A DNA stretch of 8,917 nt from NCBI GenBank assembly GCA_003695725.1, contig RFHX01000232.1, positions 1-8,917 on the forward strand, read 5' to 3'. Under the pieces are notes generated by a model that saw nothing but the letters and a program-made list of their open reading frames with translations, searched no databases and was not told the DNA's origin. The position numbers were made by a program, and so were the translations under genes. Positions 1 to 6,005 of the stretch are shown here, one piece after another. The stretch is from J061 sp003695725 [NCBI: Candidatus Schekmanbacteria bacterium]. GTDB taxonomy: Bacteria; Schekmanbacteria; GWA2-38-11. Every line of letters starts with the position of its first letter. The stretch's first letter is position 1.

Positions 1-99
1 AAAGACGATTCCTTTGATTACTCAAATAAAAAATTTTTTTTAAAAAAATCTAAAAAAAATTTTTTAGATATTCTTGACAATGACGAAATTAAATATTAA
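1..99 (+). CDS. Possible C-terminal end of an unidentified upstream gene (partial)
   Basis: Reading frame 1 is open from the first base to a TAA stop at 97-99. It would encode about 32 residues rich in Lys, Phe, Asn and Asp, ending in LDILDNDEIKY. The tail has the mixed charged and hydrophobic look of a real C-terminus, but it lies in extremely A/T-rich DNA where open stretches of Lys and Phe codons arise by chance. Frame 2 is also open for a short distance, to 43. I recognise no family. If the frame is real, the candidate dnaK promoter hexamer at 74-79 lies inside its last codons. Confidence 0.33.
   Translation, partial: KDDSFDYSNKKFFLKKSKKNFLDILDNDEIKY
48..69. repeat. A/T-tract palindrome upstream of dnaK
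   Basis: ATCTAAAAAA at 48-57 and TTTTTTAGAT at 60-69 are perfect inverted 10-base arms with a 2-base centre. A further run of A and T tracts lies just upstream (28-47). It could be a weak bidirectional terminator for the preceding gene, with T6 in the right arm, or a curved, UP-element-like stretch just ahead of the TTGACA at 74-79. The sequence does not decide between these. The loop is too short for a good RNA hairpin unless the inner A-T pairs open. Confidence 0.4.
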
Positions 100-102
100 A
101 TT
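74..102 (+). promoter_or_regulatory. Candidate promoter for the dnaK-hsp20-hsp20 unit
   Basis: A perfect TTGACA at 74-79 is followed, after 17 bases, by TAAATT at 97-102, which matches 4 of 6 bases of the housekeeping -10 consensus. This would put the transcript start near 109 and leave a leader of about 70 bases. No CIRCE operator (TTAGCACTC-N9-GAGTGCTAA) is visible around it, and there is no clear C-rich sigma-32 -10 box. The heat-shock control mechanism therefore cannot be read from this region. Confidence 0.4.
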
Positions 103-180
103 ATAGGCGAAAGGAAAATCTGGAAAGGAAAAAAGAAAGCTTAGATCAATAAAAAATAAAAAAATTTAGGAGGCGTAAAA

Positions 181-2091
181 ATGGGAAAAATCATTGGCAT
201 CGATTTAGGAACTACAAACTCTGTTGTAGCAGTAATGGAAGGTGGAGATGTAACTGTTATTCCAAATGCGGAAGGCAACAGGACAACACCATCTGTTGTT
301 GCATTCACTAAAGAGGGTGAGCGATTGGTTGGACAAATCGCAAAAAGGCAAGCCGTTACAAATCCGACGAATACTGTCTATTCAATCAAGCGATTTATGG
401 GGCGGCGCTTCAACGAGGTGCAGGAAGAAATAAAAATGGTCCCCTATAAGGTTGAGGAAGCTGGCAATGATGTTAGGGTTAATATATCAGGCAAAAAATA
501 CTCGCCTCCTGAAATATCCGCAATGATTTTACAGAAACTAAAAAGCGCAGCAGAGGATTATCTTGGCGAAAAAGTAACAGAAGCAGTGATAACAGTTCCT
601 GCATATTTTAATGACAGCCAAAGACAGGCAACAAAGGATGCAGGAAAAATAGCAGGGCTCGATGTCAAAAGAATTATCAATGAGCCGACAGCAGCTGCCC
701 TTGCCTATGGACTTGATAAGAAGAAGGATGAAACAATCGCTGTTTTCGACTTTGGTGGAGGAACATTCGATATCTCGATTCTTGAAGTAGGTGAAGGTGT
801 AGTTGAAGTTAAATCTACAAATGGTGATACCCATCTTGGCGGAGATGATATTGACCAGAAATTGATTGATTGGCTTGTAGAAGAATTTAAAAAAGATCAG
901 GGAATAGATTTGAGTAAAGACCCAATGGCAATGCAGCGCTTGAAAGAAGCCGCTGAAAAAGCAAAGATTGAACTTTCAAGTGTTTCTGAGACGGAAATCA
1001 ATCTACCATTTATCACAGCCGATGCATCAGGTCCTAAACATCTCAATATTAAACTTTCAAGATCTCAGTTTGAGAAGATGATAGATGATATAGTAAGGAG
1101 GACTCTTGAACCATGCAGACGCGCCCTCGATGATGCAGGTTTATCACCTGAACAAATTGATGAAGTAGTATTGGTTGGAGGTTCAACTAGAATTCCCAAA
1201 GTTCAGCAGTTGGTGAAGGACTTTTTCAAAAAAGAGCCTCATAAAGGCGTCAACCCGGATGAAGTTGTTGCAATTGGCGCTGCTATTCAGGGAGGCGTCC
1301 TGAGCGGCGATGTAAAGGATGTGCTTCTTCTTGATGTAACTCCACTGTCACTTGGTATAGAAACATTAGGTGGAGTGATGACAAAACTGATTGAGAGAAA
1401 TACCACCATTCCTACACGAAAATCTGAAATATTCTCAACTGCGGCAGATAATCAGACAAGCGTGGAAATCCATGTGCTTCAAGGTGAAAGAGAAATGGCA
1501 AGAGACAATAGAACATTGGGAAGGTTCCAGCTTGTGGGAATACCGCCTGCTCCCCGCGGAGTGCCGCAAATTGAAGTTACATTCGATATAGATGCAAATG
1601 GAATTCTTCATGTTACAGCAAAAGATTTGGCAACGAATAAAGAACAGAAAATCACAGTTACTTCTTCTTCGGGACTGTCGAAAGAAGAAATCGACAAAAT
1701 GGTTAAAGATGCTGAAGCCCATGCGGCAGAAGACAAGAAGAGAAGAGAAACTGTTGATGTCCATAACCAGCTTGATTCATTAATCTATTCGACAGAAAAA
1801 ACGCTGAACGAAAACAAGGGCAGTCTTCCTGCTGATGAAGTTGCCAATATAGAAAATGAACTTAAAAAGGGAAAAGATGCCCTTAATACAAATGATTTAG
1901 AGACAATGAAAAAAGCAATAGATGATATTACAAAATCATCGCACAAACTTGCTGAAATTATGTATCAGAAAACTCAGCAAACAGCTGGAGCTCAGGGCCC
2001 AACAGATGGAAGTGGTTCAACAGCAGGCGAATCAGCAACTGACTCCGCCGCAGATAATGTAGTCGATGCTGAATTTGAAGACAAAAATTAA
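181..2091 (+). CDS. dnaK: Molecular chaperone DnaK (Hsp70)
   Basis: This cytoplasmic ATP-dependent Hsp70 binds exposed hydrophobic peptides and refolds proteins with DnaJ and GrpE. At 636 residues it has full family length. The nucleotide-binding domain shows the phosphate-1 loop [10 protein letters not shown] (5-14), the conserved Lys70, Pro140 and Arg148 of the allosteric switch, [11 protein letters not shown] (189-199, with Thr195 at the autophosphorylated threonine position) and [13 protein letters not shown] (330-342). The interdomain linker is VLLLDVTP (381-388). The substrate-binding beta domain follows (about 390-500), then a helical lid and a Gly/Ser/Thr-rich tail ending [11 protein letters not shown], a variant of the usual acidic DnaK terminus. 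The extra segment around residues 75-100 is the diderm type. AGGAGG at 168-173, seven bases before the ATG, is a strong ribosome site. It heads a unit with two hsp20 genes; its co-chaperones lie in the next unit. Confidence 0.98.
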   Translation: MGKIIGIDLGTTNSVVAVMEGGDVTVIPNAEGNRTTPSVVAFTKEGERLVGQIAKRQAVTNPTNTVYSIKRFMGRRFNEVQEEIKMVPYKVEEAGNDVRVNISGKKYSPPEISAMILQKLKSAAEDYLGEKVTEAVITVPAYFNDSQRQATKDAGKIAGLDVKRIINEPTAAALAYGLDKKKDETIAVFDFGGGTFDISILEVGEGVVEVKSTNGDTHLGGDDIDQKLIDWLVEEFKKDQGIDLSKDPMAMQRLKEAAEKAKIELSSVSETEINLPFITADASGPKHLNIKLSRSQFEKMIDDIVRRTLEPCRRALDDAGLSPEQIDEVVLVGGSTRIPKVQQLVKDFFKKEPHKGVNPDEVVAIGAAIQGGVLSGDVKDVLLLDVTPLSLGIETLGGVMTKLIERNTTIPTRKSEIFSTAADNQTSVEIHVLQGEREMARDNRTLGRFQLVGIPPAPRGVPQIEVTFDIDANGILHVTAKDLATNKEQKITVTSSSGLSKEEIDKMVKDAEAHAAEDKKRRETVDVHNQLDSLIYSTEKTLNENKGSLPADEVANIENELKKGKDALNTNDLETMKKAIDDITKSSHKLAEIMYQKTQQTAGAQGPTDGSGSTAGESATDSAADNVVDAEFEDKN

Positions 2092-2098
2092 AACAAAG

Positions 2099-2106
2099 AG
2101 GAGGTG
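2099..2106 (+). promoter_or_regulatory. Strong Shine-Dalgarno of the first hsp20
   Basis: AGGAGGTG is a near-perfect anti-16S match ending seven bases before the ATG at 2114. It lies in the 22-base gap after dnaK, so the two genes are very likely on one transcript with efficient independent initiation of the second. Confidence 0.85.
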
Positions 2107-2113
2107 AAGTCTT

Positions 2114-2569
2114 ATGAACATCACTTTATGGAATCCTTTAAAGGAAAAAAGCATTGCTGAAAGAATTGATGAGTTTCTGAATGAAGACTTCTTACCTGCA
2201 AGATTGTTCAGTGAGATGACACCTTTTTCGAATGGTAATTGGAAACCTTCAGTTGATATTTATGAGGATAAAAAGCATATCATACTGAAGGTTGATGCAC
2301 CGGGAATCTCTCCTGATAGGATCGACATCAAGGTAGATGGAAAAGTTTTGACAATAAGTGGAGAAAGAGAGTTTGAGAAAGAAAAGGATGGGAAAGATTA
2401 TCATATCATTGAATCCCACTATGGAAAATTCTCTCGCTCCTTCAGATTGCCTGACTATGCAGACTTGGAAAACATAAAAGCAAATTATAAAAAAGGTGTT
2501 CTTAGGATTGAAGTGAAGAAGAAAAAAGGCGAATCTGCAAAGACAATTAAAGTTAGCACTGAAAAATAA
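2114..2569 (+). CDS. Hsp20 family small heat-shock protein (paralog 1)
   Basis: This is an ATP-independent holdase of 151 residues that would form cytoplasmic oligomers and keep unfolding proteins soluble for refolding by DnaK. The N-terminal arm (1-42) contains WNPL and an amphipathic stretch. The alpha-crystallin domain runs from WKPSVDIYED (43-52) to about residue 136. It includes DAPGISPDRIDIKVDGKVL and ends in the family hallmark KKGVLRIEV (126-134, GVL at 128-130). The C-terminal extension carries IKV (145-147), a conservative form of the I-x-I/V motif that links dimers into oligomers. It lies 22 bases after dnaK and 23 bases before the second hsp20. The two Hsp20 proteins are clearly related but quite different in sequence, so this is an old duplication or two separate lineages. 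Confidence 0.95.
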   Translation: MNITLWNPLKEKSIAERIDEFLNEDFLPARLFSEMTPFSNGNWKPSVDIYEDKKHIILKVDAPGISPDRIDIKVDGKVLTISGEREFEKEKDGKDYHIIESHYGKFSRSFRLPDYADLENIKANYKKGVLRIEVKKKKGESAKTIKVSTEK

Positions 2570-2576
2570 TCACTTG

Positions 2577-2586
2577 AAAGGAGGTG
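2577..2586 (+). promoter_or_regulatory. Strong Shine-Dalgarno that decides the start of the second hsp20
   Basis: AAAGGAGGTG is an almost complete anti-16S match. Its last three bases, GTG at 2584-2586, are in frame with the downstream gene and could be mistaken for the start codon. As part of the ribosome site they cannot sensibly be the start. The ATG at 2593, six bases downstream, is at the right distance. Confidence 0.85.
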
Positions 2587-2592
2587 TTGGCT

Positions 2593-3045
2593 ATGGCTAT
2601 TGTCAAATGGGATCCTTTCAAAGATATGATTTCAATAAAAGACAGAATGAATAGGTTGTTTGATGAGGTTTTTTCAAGATCACACTTCTATGGTGATGAG
2701 GATTTGACTGACGGGCTTTGGACACCGGCAGTAGACATTTATGAGACTGATGACAGTGTGGTCTTGAAAGCCGAGCTTCCTGAAGTAGATGAGAAAGACA
2801 TCGAAATCAAACTTGAGGATAATGTCCTTACCATCAGGGGAGAAAGGAAACTTGAGAATGAAACCAAAAAAGAAAATTACTACAGAATGGAGAGAGCGTA
2901 TGGAGCATTCTCAAGGTCCTTCAGCATCCCTTCAAGAGTGGAACAGGATAAGATTACAGCAACTTGTAAAGATGGTGTCCTGAAAGTTACAATGCCCAAG
3001 AAGAAAGAGGCACAGCATAAGAAGATCCCCATCAATGTTGGATAA
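2593..3045 (+). CDS. Hsp20 family small heat-shock protein (paralog 2)
   Basis: This second small heat-shock holdase has 150 residues when started at ATG 2593; an in-frame GTG at 2584 lies inside the Shine-Dalgarno and is rejected. The N-terminal arm has the typical bacterial class A pattern KWDPFKDM...MNRLFDEVF (5-27). The alpha-crystallin domain runs from WTPAVDIYET (43-52) through ELPEVDEKDIEIKLEDNVLTIRGER to CKDGVLKVTMPKK (125-137, GVL at 128-130). The C-terminal I-x-I motif is IPI (145-147), the canonical form, whereas the neighbouring paralog has IKV. It is the last gene of the dnaK unit, with an intrinsic terminator starting six bases after its stop codon. The two adjacent paralogs could form mixed oligomers, as in the E. 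coli IbpA/IbpB pair; that is inference. Confidence 0.95.
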   Translation: MAIVKWDPFKDMISIKDRMNRLFDEVFSRSHFYGDEDLTDGLWTPAVDIYETDDSVVLKAELPEVDEKDIEIKLEDNVLTIRGERKLENETKKENYYRMERAYGAFSRSFSIPSRVEQDKITATCKDGVLKVTMPKKKEAQHKKIPINVG

Positions 3046-3050
3046 AACCG

Positions 3051-3080
3051 GCGGGGGTCCAAAATCCCCCGCTTTTTTTT
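3051..3080 (+). terminator. Intrinsic terminator closing the dnaK-hsp20-hsp20 unit
   Basis: GCGGGGG (3051-3057) pairs perfectly with CCCCCGC (3066-3072) around an 8-base loop and is followed directly by eight T (3073-3080). This is a textbook Rho-independent terminator in otherwise AT-rich DNA. It separates dnaK and the small heat-shock genes from the co-chaperone genes downstream. Confidence 0.93.
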
Positions 3081-3112
3081 GCAATAATAATATTTAATAA
3101 TCAACTATGGTC

Positions 3113-3155
3113 CTTTTTGAAATTTTTTAAATGAGAAATGATCTTCTTTTTGAAA
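3113..3155 (+). repeat. Direct repeat CTTTTTGAAA upstream of dnaJ-1
   Basis: CTTTTTGAAA occurs at 3113-3122 and again at 3146-3155. The copies start 33 bases apart, close to three helical turns. A degenerate third copy, with six T and GACA in place of GAAA, overlaps the TTGACA at 3173-3178. The repeat could be a regulatory binding site or chance in AT-rich DNA. Confidence 0.35.
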
Positions 3156-3172
3156 GGAAAGAATGAGCTTTT

Positions 3173-3199
3173 TTGACAGATTTAAAATGATAAAGTAAT
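3173..3199 (+). promoter_or_regulatory. Candidate promoter for the dnaJ-grpE unit
   Basis: A perfect TTGACA at 3173-3178 lies 33 bases before the dnaJ-1 start codon. No good -10 hexamer sits at the standard 17-base spacing. The best nearby candidates are TAAAGT at 3191 (spacing 12) and AGTAAT at 3194 (spacing 15). Since a strong terminator lies just upstream, a promoter is needed somewhere in 3081-3205, but this exact placement is uncertain. Confidence 0.3.
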
Positions 3200-3211
3200 C
3201 GGGATTGGAAA

Positions 3212-4330
3212 ATGGCAAGCAAGAAAGATTATTATGAAATATTGGGTGTCAAAAGGAATGCAACGGAGAGTGAAATAAAAAAAGCTTACAAGAAGCTTGC
3301 CCGAAAATACCATCCTGATGTCAATCCCGGTGATAAATCTGCAGAAGCCAAATTCAAAGAAATTTCAGAGGCATATTCAGTGTTAAGTGATCCTGAAAAA
3401 AGAAAAAAGTATGATGCCTTTGGCCATCAGGCATTTGGTGAAGGGTTTGACCCATTTTCATCGGCAGGTAGAGGTGCAAATTCAGGTTTCGGAGGATTTG
3501 ATTTTGCGTCATCTTTTGGGGGCTTTTCCGATATATTTTCTGAAATTTTTGGCGAAAGAACAACTTCCGGAAGAAGGCGAAATACACCAGTCAAAGGAAG
3601 AGATATTCAATATTCTATGGAAATAGGGTTTGAAGATGCAATCCGAGGATTGAAAACAGAGCTTCAGATAAATAAAAGAAAGAAATGTTCAACTTGCGGT
3701 GGCACAGGAACTAAGCCCGGGTCCTCACCTATAACTTGCCGAAGATGCGGCGGTAGCGGAAAAATAAGTATCGGCAGAGGTTTTTTCAATATGTCGCAAA
3801 CTTGTACGCAATGCAATGGTACGGGAACTTATAATCCATCTGTGTGTACAACCTGTAGAGGGTCAGGCACAGTGCCTACAACTGAAAGAATTACAGTCAA
3901 GATTCCTGCAGGTGTAGATAACGGCTCGAAAGTAAGAGTTGCAGGAAAAGGAGAACCGGGAACCAATGGTGGTCCAAATGGTGATTTATATATAATAACC
4001 AAGGTAAGGCCTCATAGATTTTTTGAGAGAAAGGGAGATAATTTGCATTGTATTGTACCAATAACTGTAGATGAAGCCGCTTTAGGAGCGAAGATTACCG
4101 TTCCAACAATAGATGGTAAAGCTGAAATGAAGATTCCGCCTGGCACACAGTCAGGACAAAAATTTAGACTGCGAGGCAAAGGAGTACCAAGTCTTAAAAG
4201 CGGTGTAAGAGGAGACCAATTTGTTGAGGTTAAAATCGTTGTGCCAAAGAATTTGAGTGAGGAATCCAAAGAATTGCTCAGAAATTTTTCAAAATTGACA
4301 AACTTTGATCCAAGAAAAAATTTAATGTGA
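3212..4330 (+). CDS. dnaJ: Class A J-protein DnaJ, first paralog
   Basis: This is an Hsp40 co-chaperone that delivers substrates to DnaK and stimulates its ATPase. At 372 residues it is full length. It has a J domain (about 5-71) with the catalytic HPD at 34-36, then a Gly/Phe region (about 71-115) containing a DIFSEIFG stretch. Four complete CxxCxGxG zinc repeats follow, with cysteine pairs at 159/162, 176/179, 198/201 and 212/215. Two C-terminal beta-barrel domains (from about 222) contain GKGEPG and [16 protein letters not shown]. Its J domain is about 72% identical to that of the second dnaJ in this window (48 of 67 aligned positions by hand count), while the Gly/Phe region and C-terminus differ more. 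The start is fixed: an in-frame TAA lies at 3191 and ATG 3212 is the first start after it. The ribosome site (GGGATTGG, 3201-3208) is weak. The next gene, grpE-1, starts 12 bases after the stop. Confidence 0.96.
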   Translation: MASKKDYYEILGVKRNATESEIKKAYKKLARKYHPDVNPGDKSAEAKFKEISEAYSVLSDPEKRKKYDAFGHQAFGEGFDPFSSAGRGANSGFGGFDFASSFGGFSDIFSEIFGERTTSGRRRNTPVKGRDIQYSMEIGFEDAIRGLKTELQINKRKKCSTCGGTGTKPGSSPITCRRCGGSGKISIGRGFFNMSQTCTQCNGTGTYNPSVCTTCRGSGTVPTTERITVKIPAGVDNGSKVRVAGKGEPGTNGGPNGDLYIITKVRPHRFFERKGDNLHCIVPITVDEAALGAKITVPTIDGKAEMKIPPGTQSGQKFRLRGKGVPSLKSGVRGDQFVEVKIVVPKNLSEESKELLRNFSKLTNFDPRKNLM

Positions 4331-4342
4331 AGGTAAATAGAA

Positions 4343-4900
4343 ATGGTCAAACATATACCTATAAATAACAGTGAAGATAGTAGAGATAAGGAAGAAAAAG
4401 AATTGGTTCAGCTTCCTAATGAAAAATTGGATAAAGAGACTTTGCTCAAGAAATTGAATGAATCTGAAAAGAAATGTGAAGAATATTTAGATTTGCTTAA
4501 AAGAAGCAGAGCTGAATATGAAAATTTAAAAAAAAGAATTGATCAAGAAAAGGAAGATTCTTACAACAGAGGAAGAATTCAAATATTAAACTTGGTGTTG
4601 GAGTTGAAAGATAATTTTGATAAAGCACTTGAACATATGAATGACAATGACAATAATAATCAATTTAATGAAGGAATAAATCTTATTTCCAGACAACTCG
4701 ATTCCTTACTTGAAAAGGAGGGAGTTAGTAAAATGGAAACAGAGGGATTGAGATTTAATCCTGAGATTCATGAAGCTGTATTGACTGAAAGAGGCAATTC
4801 GGAAAATGATGGAGTAATAGCTGAAGAAATACAGGCAGGATATTTTCTCAACGGGAAAGTATTGAGGCCAGCAAAGGTCAAAGTATTTGTTTCAGAGTGA
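4343..4900 (+). CDS. grpE: Nucleotide exchange factor GrpE, first paralog
   Basis: GrpE forms a dimer that opens the DnaK nucleotide-binding cleft to release ADP and so triggers substrate release. This copy has 185 residues. A charged, disordered N-terminus (1-30) is followed by a long coiled-coil helix (about 30-95) containing the family pattern RAEYENLKKRIDQEKE (56-71). A four-helix-bundle region and the C-terminal beta domain follow, with FNPEIHEAV (138-146) and GYFLNGKVLRPAKVKV (166-181). The segment that in most GrpE proteins reads roughly LLPVLDNLERAL is here LELKDNFDKALEHM (86-99), so it lacks the usual Pro-Val pair and ends in DKAL. The start is fixed by an in-frame TAA nine bases upstream (4334-4336). 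AAGG at 4330-4333 is only a modest ribosome site. It lies 12 bases after dnaJ-1. Confidence 0.93.
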   Translation: MVKHIPINNSEDSRDKEEKELVQLPNEKLDKETLLKKLNESEKKCEEYLDLLKRSRAEYENLKKRIDQEKEDSYNRGRIQILNLVLELKDNFDKALEHMNDNDNNNQFNEGINLISRQLDSLLEKEGVSKMETEGLRFNPEIHEAVLTERGNSENDGVIAEEIQAGYFLNGKVLRPAKVKVFVSE

Positions 4901-4964
4901 TATCATCCACTTCAAAAATTCTGATTTGGTAAATGAAACAAAATTATTGTGCAGGTGAGGGCAT

Positions 4965-5627
4965 ATGGAAAAGGTGGAAATAGAAAAAGATAAAAATATT
5001 GAGGAAAATAATAAAGAGAAAGAGGAAAAAACTGATAGGGGGACACCTATAAAGGTTAAAGTAGTTGACAAGCGCTCTTCTGTTTTAACCAAAGAGGAAG
5101 AAATTCCTGATGATGTATTGAAGGAATTAGAGAAGAGGAAACCGACCTATGTTGAAAAACTTTTATCTGAAATTGAAGAAAAGAAACAGCAGCTACTCGA
5201 ACTGTCTCAGGCATATAGAAAACTTCAGGCAGATTCAGAACAATTTAGAATAAGGTTGAATAAAGATGTCGAAAATAGAGTTTTCAAAGGGAAAGCATCT
5301 TTTTTGCGAGATTTCCTTGAAGTTTTAGACAACCTTGAAAGGGGTATTGAAGCAGCTGAAAAAAATAAGGATTTCGATTCCTTCCTTGAAGGAATCAAAT
5401 TGATTAGATCTCAGTTTTTACAAAAGGTTGAAAAGAATGGTATAAAAGAAATCAATGCTAAGGGCGAGGAATTCAATCCTCAGTATCATGAGGCTTTAAA
5501 CATCCTTGCAGTTGACAAGAAAGAAGAAGATAATAAGGTTATTGAAGTAGTTGAAAAAGGATATATGATAAATGACGATGTATTAAGACCGGCAAAAGTT
5601 ATTGTAGGCAAATTTAATGGCAAATAA
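4965..5627 (+). CDS. grpE: Nucleotide exchange factor GrpE, second paralog
   Basis: This second GrpE (220 residues) has a longer, very charged N-terminus (1-60, dense in Glu and Lys) before the coiled-coil helix (about 60-115). It keeps the LEVLDNLERGIEAAE segment (118-132), close to the family pattern. The preceding region usually reading ADFENYRKR is instead QADSEQFRIRL (88-98), without the common Asn. The beta domain has FNPQYHEAL (170-178) and GYMINDDVLRPAKVIV (199-214). An in-frame TGA at 4956 makes ATG 4965 the first possible start, and GGTGAGG at 4954-4960 is a plausible ribosome site. A 64-base gap with no evident terminator separates it from grpE-1. Its last 11 bases overlap the start of the next gene. 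It is far from identical to grpE-1, so this is not a recent tandem duplication. Confidence 0.92.
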   Translation: MEKVEIEKDKNIEENNKEKEEKTDRGTPIKVKVVDKRSSVLTKEEEIPDDVLKELEKRKPTYVEKLLSEIEEKKQQLLELSQAYRKLQADSEQFRIRLNKDVENRVFKGKASFLRDFLEVLDNLERGIEAAEKNKDFDSFLEGIKLIRSQFLQKVEKNGIKEINAKGEEFNPQYHEALNILAVDKKEEDNKVIEVVEKGYMINDDVLRPAKVIVGKFNGK

Positions 5628-5976
5628 AAATCAATTTCCTGATTATAGTGAAAAACAGAAACTTCTTTATGGTGAAGACAAAAATCCAGCTCTTTTGAAT
5701 TCTTATGGAGAGAGGTTCTTAGAGGCCGAGATGTATGATACTGCCCTCGATTTTTTTATTGCATCTGAAAATGAAGAGAGGATAAGGCAATTAGTTGACA
5801 TTTCTATTGAAAATGGCGATTTTTTTATATTTAAAAGGGCAGCTTCAATAGTGTTGGATGAAGAAGAGATTCGAAAAAAAGCTCAGCTACTGGCTGAAAA
5901 TGCCAAAAAGCTGGGCAAAGAACTTTTTGCCAAAAAGGCGTTGGAATTAGCACAAAAAAAAGATAGTGTGAGTTAA
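5617..5976 (+). CDS. Small helical protein of unknown function, coupled to grpE-2 and dnaJ-2
   Basis: This 119-residue protein is one I cannot assign to a named family. It is soluble, with no signal peptide, membrane segment or cysteine. After a polar N-terminus (1-22), the sequence looks like successive amphipathic helices: ALLNSYGERFLEAEMY (25-40), DTALDFFIASENEE (41-54), RIRQLVDISIENGDFF (55-70), then IFKRAASIVL and a long charged helix to about 113. Helix pairs such as GERFLEAEMYDTALDFF resemble TPR-like repeats, but they do not show the full 34-residue consensus. The ATG lies inside the end of grpE-2 (11-base overlap), with an in-frame TAG at 5605 ruling out an earlier start. AGG at 5606-5608 is the only ribosome site, so translation is probably coupled to grpE-2. 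Its position between grpE and dnaJ suggests an accessory role in the DnaK cycle; this is inference. Confidence 0.82.
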   Translation: MANKNQFPDYSEKQKLLYGEDKNPALLNSYGERFLEAEMYDTALDFFIASENEERIRQLVDISIENGDFFIFKRAASIVLDEEEIRKKAQLLAENAKKLGKELFAKKALELAQKKDSVS

Positions 5977-5988
5977 CAGTAATTTAAA

Positions 5989-6005
5989 AGGCAGGATGAA
6001 AGTTG
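5989..6005 (+). promoter_or_regulatory. Ribosome site and TTG start of dnaJ-2
   Basis: AGG (5989-5991) and AGGA (5993-5996) precede TTG at 6003-6005. An in-frame TGA at 5997-5999 excludes any earlier start. The ATG at 5996 is out of frame and reaches a stop after four codons. The next in-frame ATG encodes Met30, which would remove most of the J domain. TTG is therefore the start. Confidence 0.85.

Noticed and set aside
100-180. CIRCE operator (HrcA binding site) upstream of dnaK
   Set aside because: I looked for TTAGCACTC with its inverted partner here and in the gaps at 3081-3211, 4901-4964 and 7125-7261 and found nothing resembling it.
538-834. 98-codon open frame on the - strand inside dnaK
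   Set aside because: It is antisense to the highly conserved ATPase domain of dnaK. The product is rich in Cys, Ile and Phe from reversed Lys, Glu and Asp codons, has no ribosome site and matches no family I know.
1391-1783. Two + strand frames (66 and 63 codons) within the dnaK substrate-binding region, and a 109-codon - strand frame at 1435-1764
   Set aside because: They are shadows of dnaK in other frames, with no ribosome sites and no recognisable domains.
2789-3104. Frames overlapping the second hsp20 (+ strand 2789-2983; - strand 2880-3104)
   Set aside because: They are out-of-frame shadows of the alpha-crystallin domain. The - strand frame also runs through the terminator.
4012-4350. 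112-codon - strand frame over the dnaJ-1 C-terminus and similar frames at 3354-3587, 6030-6242, 6642-6971 and 6794-7099
   Set aside because: All are antisense to well-supported dnaJ genes and lack ribosome sites or family features.
4901-4964. Possible promoter or terminator between the two grpE genes
   Set aside because: The 64 bases contain no convincing hexamer pair and no hairpin with a T tract, so read-through from grpE-1 is the simpler reading.
4892-5092. 66-codon - strand frame spanning the grpE-1/grpE-2 gap
   Set aside because: Its Ser/Phe/Leu-rich product is the reverse of the Glu/Lys-rich grpE-2 N-terminus. There is no ribosome site.
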